Shown: positions 55,796 to 64,000 of the stretch, in pieces
Position numbering within the stretch: position 1 is the first letter of the stretch
Layout of the letters: every line of letters begins with the position of its first letter
Assembly: GCA_014155875.1 (NCBI GenBank)
Contig: JACEFZ010011710.1
Coordinates: forward strand, 62,001 to 126,000
Length of the DNA: 64,000 bases
DNA from: Cepaea nemoralis
Taxonomy: Eukaryota > Mollusca > Gastropoda > Stylommatophora > Helicidae
Reading direction: 5' to 3'
Program-made: the position numbers and the translations under genes
Notes under the pieces: model-generated
Seen by the model: only the letters and a program-made list of their open reading frames with translations
What the model was told of the DNA's origin: nothing
Database searches by the model: none

Positions 55796-55909
55796 ATTAC
55801 AGCAAACTATAAACTACAGCTAATTTCACCTTTACAGTTGAACATATATTACAGTAAACTGTACACTATATCTATGGATAAACATGTATTACAGTTAGAA
55901 ACAACATAC

Positions 55910-55973
55910 CCCAAAGTTGATTTGCCTGTGTCACTGTGGAAAGTTCTCAGGCTGCTGGTCCCAGTACCAAAAC
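55910..55973 (-). CDS. DZIP1: DZIP1-like exon 4 of window (linker)
   Basis: 64 nt, phase 1 to 2, acceptor cttgtAG, donor gtatgt. Encodes FGTGTSSLRTFHSDTGKSTL between two split Gly codons. Too short for independent homology; accepted because both splice sites are good and both phases fit the neighbouring exons. Confidence 0.68.
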
Positions 55974-56044
55974 CTACAAGATTCAAGTGTATCAAAACTG
56001 AGTGAGAATAAATGACTACTTTGGTTAGTAAAATGCCACTTCCA

Positions 56045-56245
56045 TTACATTAAATGGATACCTCTAACAGTGTTGTTAGTGCAATTTGCAACTGCGCATC
56101 TGTAACACAGCTGCGGGTGATTTGGCAGCAGGCCGCCTTGCGTTGGTTTTCATACAATGGTATGAGTGCCAGTTATTCAGAAAGCAATGGCAAACTAGTT
56201 AACATACACTTGCTAAGAAATCACAAACAGCCAAACAAAAAAACT
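56045..56245 (+). repeat. SINE family E, forward, 3' truncated
   Basis: taacacagctgcgggtgatt, ggcagcaggccgccttgcgt, attcagaaagcaatggcaaa. Confidence 0.85.
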
Positions 56246-56384
56246 AAAAGTGCTGCAGACTCATCTCTTAGATCTCACAAGGAGCTTCTTCACAAACTGT
56301 AATGGAAAAGATGCACATGTGTGTATACAAAAAAAGCATGTTATTAATGTTAATATTTTTTTGTGGGTAGATTGTAGTTTTCTA

Positions 56385-56635
56385 GAGATCGTGAGTCTCT
56401 ATGACAAAGTGGTCAAGCCGTCTGACTTGGGCTCCAAAGGCTGTGGGTTTGATTCTGGGCCGCGTCCTTCAGTTACCGGGTGCATTTTTTTAAACTATGG
56501 GTGTTGTCGCTGGAGCTACAGAGTTTGTGCTTTGTGCGATGCTTTCGGTAGTTCACTGCGGAAAGAGACTGAGCCATATGGGATAAAACCCGGTGCAATG
56601 AAGTTGACCCTGTCGATTTTTAAACGACTTTTTTT
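56385..56635 (+). repeat. SINE family A, forward, best copy
   Basis: tRNA-Ser/Leu-like head: caaagtggtcaagccgtctg (A box) and ctgtgggtttgattctgg (B box). Body: tcagttaccgggtgcatttt, ttgtcgctggagctacagag, tttgtgcgatgctttcggta, aaacccggtgcaatgaagtt. Confidence 0.88.
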
Positions 56636-57049
56636 TGTGGGTAGATTTCTTCATTTTGAAATTTAATCTGCAAAGCAGTTTATTCAGCATATTCTGTTTT
56701 ATTTCCAACTATCAGGGGGTATTAATATGCACAATGTGCACATGGGATCTCCCACTTTTTCACCTTTATTCGAGAAGGCTAGGCTAGATTAAACTGCTAG
56801 TCATTACAAAATATATGTTGTATTTCTTCAATAGCCTTTACATTCAATGAGACATTCTGCTACTGCCGTTAATCTCTTAATGCATAACAGACCCTCAACC
56901 AACTCACGCCCTTTGCAAACATGCCTGCAGTGTAAACGTTTTTCTGGTTTACCTATTTCTCTTTAGCCCATTATTTTGCCTTTTATCACCCATTCAAGGT
57001 GCTTTAAATTGAAAAGCTAATAAATGTATACAACACTTCAGAACAATGC

Positions 57050-57400
57050 TTGCTGTTCATTATCACAATCAATCAATCAAGTGCCAACTTCACAATGAAG
57101 GTTGGCTGCAATGGATTTTCAACTCTCTATTTAATATTGTTGTTTATACTGACAGACAGCCGTTCGTCCATCTCTTGATGTTATCTTCCAACTTGTATCT
57201 CTGTTTACAAGCTGCTTGCTTGCCTTCAACTCTTCCCTCCAGTATGGTTTTTATTGTCTCTTTTCTTTTCTTGTCATCAAATTTCTTTTCATTAAGGGCT
57301 TGCAATTCCCCAGGGGCAAGGCCACCCATAAGGTTCCACATCCCTGAGTGTCCTTGGGATTACCGCTCTCTCCTGGTGACTCTGGCTTGATTAAAGTACT
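57050..57400 (-). pseudogene. LINE C-terminal fragment
   Basis: Minus strand reads MWNLMGGLAPGELQALNEKK, ETIKTILEGRVEGKQAACKQ and RYKLEDNIKRWTNG, the Gly-Lys-x-x-Gly tail. It ends in (TCAATCAA) at 57,068. Confidence 0.7.
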
Positions 57401-57806
57401 GATAAAGCTGCTTTGATCTTAGCCTTTCTATAACTTCCATATTTCCTTGTTTTTTGATTCCATGATATATTACCTTTTCTTCTGTATATCCACATCTCCA
57501 TGGCTTCAAATTGACTTTCCTATGTTATCTTAAAGTGAATTCTACTGCATTATTTTTTATTACAAAAGCTATGCACATTGTTATGCCAGGCCTGTTACCC
57601 ATGGCATCAAGTTTCAACAGGCATTTCTCTCATTCTACTTTCACTAGATGTTTACTATCCCAATCTCTATTACTCTGTTTCATTCCCTTCCGTGTGTCAG
57701 AATGGGTAATCCCACAGAAGCTGATGTAAAAGTGGAGAGACAGAATTTATAACTGCTCAAATAATCCACTTACAAACATGTCAGAAAGAATAAACGGACA
57801 GTTTAC

Positions 57807-57954
57807 CTGCACTTCCTTCGTCATCACTAGGGTACATCTGGCTCCGTTTACCTCCTGGAGTAGTGGGCAACTTGTCAGAGGCACCTTGTAGAGTTGTGAC
57901 TTTAGATGATTCTATTCGAGCAGCATTAGGAGTCTTGCTGGTTTTAGTCTCCAC
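57807..57954 (-). CDS. DZIP1: DZIP1-like exon 3 of window (linker)
   Basis: 148 nt, phase 0 to 1, acceptor ctaaAG, donor gtaaac. Encodes about 49 residues, VETKTSKTPNAARIESSKV onward, ending in an acidic YPSDDEGSA motif. Ser/Thr/Lys-rich and probably disordered. The open frame ends exactly at the splice sites, and the phase matches the next exon by completing a Gly codon. Confidence 0.78.
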
Positions 57955-58096
57955 CTTTAGACAAACATGTGTCCTCATTGACCAAACATGGGTATTTAGT
58001 TACATCTGTTGTTAATGGTTAACTACAAATAATAATTCAGTATATTGCAATTTTGAAACCATATGTGTTATGAGTAGAAAATATGGGAGATTGATT

Positions 58097-58215
58097 CTCT
58101 CTCTCTCTCTCTCACACATACACACCTCTCACACACACACACAAGCACCTCTCTCTCTTCTCTCTCTCTCACACACCTCTCTCTCTCTTTTTTTCTCTCT
58201 CTCCCCTCTCTCTCT
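58097..58215. repeat. (CT)n / (CA)n microsatellite
   Basis: Alternating ctctctctct and cacacacaca blocks in intron 2, near exon 3. Confidence 0.95.
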
Positions 58216-58406
58216 GAGAGAAAGAAACAAGTGATATACCACATAACAAATTGCTCTCATGTATGATTTTCCAATACTAAAAGTTAGTGACATCTGAAAC
58301 ATAATTATACATAAATCCTCAAACATAAAACAAACTTAACATATGCTAGCCAAGTTAACTAGATTGTTTTTACTGTTAAAAAAGAAAGAAAGAAAGAAAT
58401 CATTAC

Positions 58407-58475
58407 CGCTCGAATAATTTCCTTCTCTATCTGCTTCTCCTGAATTTCTAATTCCCTCTCTCGCTCTCTGGACAG
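58407..58475 (-). CDS. DZIP1: DZIP1-like exon 2 of window (coiled coil)
   Basis: 69 nt, phase 0 to 0, acceptor tttccAG, donor gtaatg. Encodes LSRERERELEIQEKQIEKEI plus IRA, a highly charged helix continuing the coiled coil of the previous exon. It sits just upstream (in plus coordinates) of an AAAG microsatellite at the donor side. Confidence 0.8.
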
Positions 58476-58539
58476 CTGGAAAAGAACTGACAAGTTACTG
58501 ACAAGTACACATCATAAGGAATCCTATAAGGGTCTACAC

Positions 58540-59150
58540 AGCATTCAATGCTTAACCTGACATCCATAACACACAGCAAGGTTTACTCAGTGCTTTTCTG
58601 TAATCAAGGCTATTACATTAAACAAACACACATCAAGTTCTACTCAGTGCTCTATTGTATTGAAGGCTTTTATATTAATTACACATATCAAGTTCTACTC
58701 CTTGCTCTCCAATAATCAAGGCTATTATATTAAACACACATGAAATTTCATTCCTTCCTCTTCTGTAATCAAGGCTATCACAATCCCACAGATCAAGTTC
58801 TATTCCTTGCTTTCCTGTAATCAAGGCTATTATATACTGTAATCAAGGCTACCATACTGGTTACACAATTCAAGTTCCACCCCACATACTAATGTAATTA
58901 TCAAGGTTAATTTACAATAATCACACCCATCAAAGTCCACTAAGTACTCTATTGCAATCATGGCTACCATATTTATCAAACACATTTAAGTTCTACTAAG
59001 TACTGTACTGTAATCAATGCTGTCATAAGCATATACACTGTATTCTAATGTAATACTAAACATTGCGTTACAATAATCGCCCACAGCAAGATCCAGTCAG
59101 TGCTCCACTGTAATATAGGCTATGCCATTAACCACACACATCAAGGAACC
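58540..59150. repeat. Degenerate minisatellite, about 60 bp, intron 1
   Basis: About nine copies of cacatcaagttctactcagt / gctctactgtaatcaaggct / attatattaa. Further stray units at 59,680-59,730 and 61,430-61,530. Confidence 0.85.
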
Positions 59151-59240
59151 TAATATGGGTATGTGAAGTGTTAGGACCCTCATATACTGTAGGCCTGAAT
59201 GCACATAGGAACAGGTGGCCAGCCTTTCCTTCTCTTAGCG

Positions 59241-59680
59241 GACGAGTGAGTGAGTGAGTGAGAGTGAGTGAGTGAGTGAGAGAGCGAGTGAGTGAGTGAG
59301 TGAGTGAGTGAGTGAGTGAGTGAGTGAGTGAGTGAGTGAGTTGGCTGAGGTTCCAACTTCACAGCAACAGGCCGTCCTATTATGCTCCGTTCCTGTGCCA
59401 GTGAATATCACACAAAATGCTCCCCACTATCCAATGTGAAAAGTGGTACAGACATGAGTCTCAGCAAGCCAACAGCCCGCACAGGTACATTGTGCATAAT
59501 GCCACCGCCACAATCCCAACACAAAAGTCACCCACGAAAGCCACAGTTCATCGTTGATGGAATCGGCAGTCACCAGAAAGACCTCATTGACCTGGGTTTT
59601 CTCACATGGCTCGGTCTTTTTTCACAGGACGACCCACCGAAAGCGTCGCACAAAGCACGAACTCCGTAGCTCATAGTTAC
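59241..59680 (-). repeat. SINE family A, long form, with (CACT)n tail, reverse
   Basis: Tail (GAGT)25 at 59,241-59,341; then, reversed, the 3' extension (gttggctgaggttccaactt) and the family A body (cgtcgcacaaagcacgaact, cacatggctcggtctttttt). The tRNA head is replaced at 59,680. Confidence 0.85.
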
Positions 59681-60074
59681 TTTACAATAATCATTCAAGA
59701 TAAGGTCTACTCAGTGTTCAGGTGTAATTTTTTTTTGCGCTCACTCGCTTTTGAACTCAAACGTAGTCCATACACACTACTTCTAGTAGTGCTGGACTGA
59801 ATTTTGCGTGTGGATTAGCTTTTCCTATTAACAGTGTCTCTCGCCATCAGGCAAACCCACCCCAACTTCAGAGGTACTTGTAATTTACATCCCCAAATCA
59901 AGGACGATAGGTTAACATTTTAGTCCAACTGTCCGGTGCAGGGGTTAAACCCCTTACCTCTGCATCAGCACACCGGATGTTTAATAACATGCATTTTTAT
60001 CCATTCGGCCATGCTGACCTACTTCAGCTGTAATCACGAGTAATGATGTTAATGCAGCTCTACTGTAACCTGCA

Positions 60075-60395
60075 TGTTTATCATCATCATGAGCCCTGTA
60101 AAGGTCAGGCATTCACGTCTCTCCACAGATCTCAGTCCTTGGTCTTCTGAATCGATTCTACTGACATTTCTCCATGTCACTGCCTTAGACAACCCAGCAT
60201 CATTTCTGTTGGTATGCCTCTACCTCTCTACTGCAATCTTTCCAGGTAGCATGATACTCTCTAATGCCTCTCATTTCCTTATACAACCATACAGGCTTTC
60301 GGCAAACCACTCTGTGGATAGAGACTGAGCCATATGGGATCAAACCTGGCACAATGAAGTCAATCCCCTTGGCTTTAAACACCTCCCCTCCCCCT
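60075..60395 (-). pseudogene. LINE C-terminal fragment, with a short family A piece at its right end
   Basis: atttctccatgtcactgcct, gacaacccagcatcatttct and tccaggtagcatgatactct match the LINE tails at 28.3 and 44.3 kb; from 60,310 the sequence changes to gatagagactgagccatatg and aaacctggcacaatgaagtc (SINE A, plus). Confidence 0.65.
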
Positions 60396-60639
60396 ATAAT
60401 ATTCTACTTTAATTAGCACTTCCAGGCAGTTATTGTTAGTTACTCTGGCAGTCCAAGGTATTCACAATATTTGTCTCTGAAACTACACCTCCACTGCTTC
60501 CATGACCATCCTAATTTGTTAGTTCAAATTCCAAGATTCATTGTCATACAGCAGAACAGGTTTGATATAATGTTTCTGCACTCTCTGACATTCAATGACA
60601 GTGATTTATTGCATTACATCTTTTTCATCTCCTGAAATG

Positions 60640-61245
60640 CAGCTTTTGCTTGGTTACTTACATTAAACTCAGGTTACTAATATTTCCTCAGGTTCATTCA
60701 TTCATTCAGTAGCATGTCCTTTGCAGAACCTCGCTCGTAACACTTACGTTACTTATATTAAAGTCTGGTTACTTATATTAAATTCATGTTACTAATATTA
60801 TACTCAGGTTACTTAAATTAAATCATGTTACTTAAATCAAACTCAGGTTATTTACATTAAACTCAGGTTTCTTATGTTAAAGTCAGGTTACTTATGTTAA
60901 AGTCAGGTTACTTATGTTAAACTCAGGATATTTATGTTAAACCAGTTCTGTGTCGAAGGGGTTATGAATGCAATTCGTAATCCCGCATACCGTGCTGGAA
61001 ACACAGCTTCGGCTGATTTGGAAGCAGACGGCTATGTATTGGTTCCCATACAAAGGTATGAGTGCCGGTCATTCAGAAAGCAGTGGCCAACTACTGATCA
61101 TAAACTTGCCAAGAAATCACTAACAGCCAAAAGATGCTGGGGTTGACTGCCACATCCTGTAAAGGATATGCATATAACAATCTAACTTATATTAAACTCA
61201 GGTTAGTTATATTTACTCACGTTACTTATATTAAACTCAGGTGTA
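60640..61245. repeat. 22-bp minisatellite split by a SINE
   Basis: actcaggttacttatattaa repeated about ten times at 60,735-60,945 and three times at 61,190-61,245. Between them lies SINE E, inserted into the array. Confidence 0.88.
60945..61175 (+). repeat. SINE family E, full length, best copy
   Basis: tctgtgtcgaaggggttatg, cgtgctggaaacacagcttc, gatttggaagcagacggcta, cattcagaaagcagtggcca, agatgctggggttgactgcc, cctgtaaaggatatgcat. A and B boxes are weak; class inferred from repetition and size (about 230 bp). Confidence 0.85.
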
Positions 61246-61264
61246 CTTTGTACTCTACTACAAT

Positions 61265-61405
61265 CAAATTGAGTTGAGTTGAGTTGAGCTAAGAACTGAC
61301 TTCACTGCACTCAGGGCATTCCCATATGCGCTCTGTCCCCAAGTTCAACAGCCAGTGAAGAGTCACACTACTAATCGTTCCCACTGCTATCCGATTGAAA
61401 GTTCT
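61265..61405 (-). repeat. LINE 3' end (RNase H family), reverse
   Basis: Tail (GAGTT)n, then gcactcagggcattcccata, tgcgctctgtccccaagttc, cagccagtgaagagtcacac, as at 46,195-46,300. Confidence 0.75.
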
Positions 61406-61663
61406 CCTGGTCATATAAATCACATAAATTAAGCTCCATTCAGTGCTCTACTGTATTCAAGATTCTCCTGGTCATATAAATCACATAAATTAAGCTCCAT
61501 TCGGTGCTCTACTGTATTCAAGATTATTCACATAAATCACGTACTCCAAAGCCTACTCTGCCCTAATGTTGATACATATAGGGTCACGGATGTAATTAGA
61601 GCCTGTAACAATCCACAGTTTTAACGCACAGTCAGAAAATTACATATTTTTCCAAGGACTCAC

Positions 61664-61759
61664 CCTCAAAATCTCTTGAACCTCTTCCTGTTGTTTCAAC
61701 AGTTTTGGATTTTGATATTCCTCTTGTGAACGACTGGTTGTCTCTAAGGCATTGTTTAG
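61664..61759 (-). CDS. DZIP1: DZIP1-like exon 1 of window (coiled coil)
   Basis: 96 nt, phase 0 to 0, acceptor ttttgtAG and strong donor gtgagt. Encodes 32 residues from LNNALETTSRSQEEY to QQEEVQEILR, rich in Gln/Glu/Lys with heptad-like spacing, as in the coiled-coil part that follows the zinc finger in DZIP1 proteins. Earlier exons are outside the window: nothing exon-like was seen on this strand between 61,760 and 64,000. Confidence 0.8.
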
Positions 61760-61827
61760 CTACAAAATAGACAAAGGTAAAGTTTTTTAGTTTATTTTAA
61801 TGTACTTAATTTATTCATCATGGTCAT

Positions 61828-61960
61828 CATCATCATCATCTTCATCATGATCGTCATCATCACCATCATCATCAAGTGCTTTGCCAAATGGCATGCAATC
61901 ATGTTTTTTCACATATGGTGATTTCCAGTAACATGTATCAATTCATAGAGAAGTAATGCT
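61828..61960 (-). pseudogene. LINE 3' end with (CAT)n tail
   Basis: Runs from (CATCAT)n at 61,820-61,876 into caagtgctttgccaaatggc and tggtgatttccagtaacatg, as at 29,560-29,650. Confidence 0.6.
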
Positions 61961-61964
61961 AGTC

Positions 61965-62240
61965 CCACAGCAGACACTGCCATACGGGTGTGGAGTGCCA
62001 GGCCTTCACATATTCTAGGCTAACATATGAGCCACTGAGCCAGTTCGCTTACTTGTGGCCTTTCCTTCCCAGACTATCCTCAGAAAAATTTTATGGAACT
62101 GATATTTACGAGGCTGGGTCAAACCCAGAGCAGTACTGATTGAAAAAAAAAATTATCCTGCTTCTACTAAGGATTGAAGCTGGACCACTATCTGGACAGG
62201 CCAGTGCCCTAACCACGAGGTCACAGCAGCTCCATCAATT
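61965..62240 (-). repeat. SINE, family C/F-like, reverse
   Basis: ggtgtggagtgccaggcctt, cttcccagactatcctcaga, tgatatttacgaggctgggt and a reversed head aaccacgaggtcacagcagc. Confidence 0.55.
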
Positions 62241-62384
62241 CATATGCCGTTATTCTTCTATATCATTATGAAAGACTCAAGAATATTCTCTTATTGTCTT
62301 CCTGTAACTACTCTTCATGCAGGGTGGCGTGCATCAATTAAAAAATCAAAGATAGGGAACATACGTAGGATGTTTTCTCTAGGA

Positions 62385-62573
62385 CAGTGGTTCTCAATTG
62401 GTGGGGAATTTCCCCCCCCCCCCCCCCAGGGGGGAATTTTAGGGTTTCCGGGGGGTAATTAAGATTATTTCAAGATCACATTAATACAAGAACCGATTAC
62501 TTGATATTGTTTTCCTCTCCATACTTTACAATACTGTACTTCTCGCCCTTCTGAAATTCATTTTATAATGTAA

Positions 62574-62622
<49 letters not shown>

Positions 62623-62919
62623 CGGGAGACAACATTGCAGTTATAGACAAATAATTTAGGCGAACGAAAGAAGAAGAAGAAAAAGAAGATAATGTAAGTA
62701 GACTCGCAAATCACGTTTTATGTAGACGTCTAGACTTGTGCTAGTATGTGTTAATAAAGTTAGCTTCCATTTTTACATATACTGTGTGTGTGTGGGGGGG
62801 GGGGGGGGGGAATTTATTATAGAGAGGAAATATTAAGAGGGGTGGGTGGGGTGGGGGGGAATGACGTTCTGAAAATATGTTGAAGGGGTGCATGGGCTGA
62901 AAAAGGTTGAGAACCACTG
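62385..62919. mobile_element. hAT-type MITE with AT microsatellite inside
   Basis: Ends cagtggttctcaattggtgg and, inverted, CAGTGGTTCTCAACCTTTTT. Flanks CTCTAGGA and CTCTAAAA agree in 6 of 8 bases. Carries C17 (62,411), (TA)n (62,575-62,612) and G18 runs. Inserted in the LINE copy that resumes at 62,925. Confidence 0.88.
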
Positions 62920-62924
62920 CTCTA

Positions 62925-63290
62925 AAACATGCTGGTGTGTTGGAAAATAAACAGGTGGATAGACTGGCTGAGTTTGCACTGCTGGGTTGGGTACTGATGC
63001 ATGATAAAGCAGATGTGGTCAAGGAATTTTGGGGTTATGTGTATAGTGTAGCAGAACAGATAAATCATCTTGGACTGGAGAGAACAATGTGGCAGGGAGT
63101 GACCAAGGATCTGGCCGAGACTCAGCACTCTGAGTAGAGGCCAGATGGACACATTATCAAACTGCAGTGTTACCATTAGCACTGGAACTCTTTGCTGGTT
63201 GTTGAAGGTGGGAAAGCAGTGCGTATGGTAATGTCCTGAATGCTGTGATGTTGTTTATTGATTCAGCTCAACTCAAACTTTTCATCAATC
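62925..63290 (+). pseudogene. LINE RNase H domain end and 3' tail
   Basis: KHAGVLENKQVDRLAEFALL, HDKADVVKEFWGYVYSVAEQ and LERTMWQGVTKDLAET: the Gly-His-Ala-Gly-x-x-x-Asn-x-x-Ala-Asp motif of LINE RNase H, with key residues altered (Gly to Lys, Ala-Asp to Val-Asp). Open to 63,137. 3' end like 46.2 and 61.3 kb. Confidence 0.82.
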
Positions 63291-63536
63291 AATGTTTCCA
63301 ACTCTTACAGTATGCTGCAGTTGTTATCCTCTTTTAATAATGTGCTCAGGGAAGTCTCTGTGGTCAAGTGGTTACACTGCCTGCCACGCACTCTGAATGT
63401 TGTGGGTTCCATTGTTTAGTTCACAAGAACAATTTTAAAAGATCCCTGGGCCACTGCGCTACCATGACTCGCTGTCATGATGGACATGAAAGTTATTCAG
63501 TTGGGTGTCATTTACAAGTGGATTTTTAAACTGAGC

Positions 63537-63792
63537 TGTTGTAGTATAGTGGCTAGTGCCTTTACTTAGCAAGACAGCAGTTTGAGTTCAATCCCCAGCA
63601 GTGGCAGGATTCTTTTTTCCAACAAGTATGGCTCTGGAGTCGGCCCAGAATCATAAAATGGGTAATTTTCATAATTGTCTGGGAAGGGAAAGTGGTGAAA
63701 AAGGAAATTGGCCACCACACCTCATTATGGTAGGGCCTGGAATATACGAAAGCCTAACATTTCACACCCCTGCAGCCATTTATGCCATGTGA
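63537..63792 (+). repeat. SINE family D, forward, full length
   Basis: Head ttgtagtatagtggctagtg (A box), gagttcaatccccagcag (B box), then ggagtcggcccagaatcata, gggaagggaaagtggtgaaa, tggtagggcctggaatatac. Confidence 0.88.
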
Positions 63793-63885
63793 TGACCTAC
63801 ATTTTAATTGGTGACAGATTTGTTTTGTTTTTTAAATCTTATACTATTTCAAAAACTAAAACAATAACTAAACTAAATAAATTTA

Positions 63886-64000
63886 GAGTAGGAACGTGGA
63901 ATGTTAGGACATTAAATGAGCTAGGAAAGTTAAACAATGTTCTAAGAGAAATGGAAAACATGAAAATGAATATACTAGGCATAAGTGAGATGAGATGGAA
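63886..64000 (+). pseudogene. LINE endonuclease N-terminus, runs off the window
   Basis: One open frame: RVGTWNVRTLNELGKLNNVL, REMENMKMNILGISEMRW. This is the start of the apurinic-type endonuclease of non-LTR elements (Thr-Trp-Asn-Val-Arg-Thr, and Ile-Ser-Glu with the catalytic Glu). No lesion in the visible part, so whether the copy is intact depends on sequence outside. Confidence 0.88.

Larger units (their letters stand above)
19143..61759 (-). other. DZIP1: DZIP1/DZIP1L-like gene, 3' two thirds (gene span)
   Basis: Thirteen minus-strand exons join with matching phases, except across the exon 5/exon 6 gap where the probable exon at 47,232-47,284 plus one short unseen exon must fit; they end at a TGA at 19,375-19,377. 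The encoded part runs: charged coiled-coil segment, Ser/Thr/Pro linker, a helical pair (LEELRKNPTLAVMREQ and KYPDFSEWREHF) matching the conserved mid-region of DZIP1 proteins, a long Pro/Gln/Ser disordered stretch, a KPFGGVNV motif, an acidic NDWDD block, and a C-terminus SRSSFVSVTDVSSDDDGI that closely resembles the vertebrate DZIP1 end (Ser-Ser-x-Val-x-Val-Thr-Asp). Family knowledge: DZIP1 (zebrafish iguana) acts at the basal body and transition zone in ciliogenesis and Hedgehog signalling. The DZIP domain and C2H2 finger are not in the window, so the 5' part and promoter lie beyond 64 kb. DZIP1 versus DZIP1L is not settled; the tail favours DZIP1. Confidence 0.85.

Noticed and set aside
59180..59362. 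60-residue ORF of Ser-Leu-Thr-His repeats
   Set aside because: It is the translation of the (GAGT)n SINE tail.
29945..63580. tRNA genes at SINE heads (29,945; 44,523; 48,380 reverse; 56,385; 63,537)
   Set aside because: They have A and B boxes but do not fold as complete cloverleaves, and each is followed by a shared SINE body; they are SINE promoters.

Overview
The window is AT-rich animal nuclear DNA: a spliced gene with large introns, hundreds of degraded transposon pieces, several tRNA-derived SINE families, non-LTR retrotransposon (LINE) fragments, LTR elements, hAT, pogo/Tigger and piggyBac-like DNA elements, and many diverged minisatellites. Nothing looks bacterial. The repeats suggest an invertebrate (a mollusc such as a cephalopod would fit the SINE load), but the sequence alone does not fix the taxon.

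The one well supported host gene lies on the minus strand from about 61.76 kb down to 19.14 kb. I joined 13 exons whose splice sites and phases agree, except for one short exon missing between exons 5 and 6, plus one further probable exon at 47.2 kb. Together they encode about 500 residues, the C-terminal part of a DZIP1/DZIP1L-type protein (ciliary basal body/transition zone, Hedgehog signalling). The N-terminal DZIP and zinc-finger part must lie beyond the right edge. A possible last exon of another minus-strand gene, not identified, is at 11.46-11.56 kb.

Layout: 0-5.6 kb holds LINE pieces, a composite tRNA-SINE/spacer repeat, and a retroviral-type LTR relic with a long tRNA-Pro-complementary primer site. 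5.6-19 kb is intergenic: SINEs, LINE 3' ends and a run of unrelated minisatellites. 19.1-31.5 kb holds the last six DZIP1-like exons, a second composite SINE locus, a piggyBac-like MITE and a hAT MITE with a perfect target duplication. 31.5-43.6 kb is one giant intron with a decayed LINE, an in-frame 54-bp minisatellite, and a young 7.0-kb LTR element (identical 224-bp LTRs) inserted in a SINE. 43.6-61.8 kb holds the upstream exons between LINEs, SINEs, a Tigger relic and minisatellites. 61.8-64 kb has a hAT element inside a LINE RNase H remnant and, at the very edge, the open start of a LINE endonuclease domain.

The best candidate for something undescribed is the 7-kb LTR element. It carries two charged ORFs with no domain I recognise. 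Its remaining 3.9 kb is strongly G-poor on the plus strand, carries a recurring short palindrome, and shows an integrase-like motif in the orientation opposite to the LTR signals.
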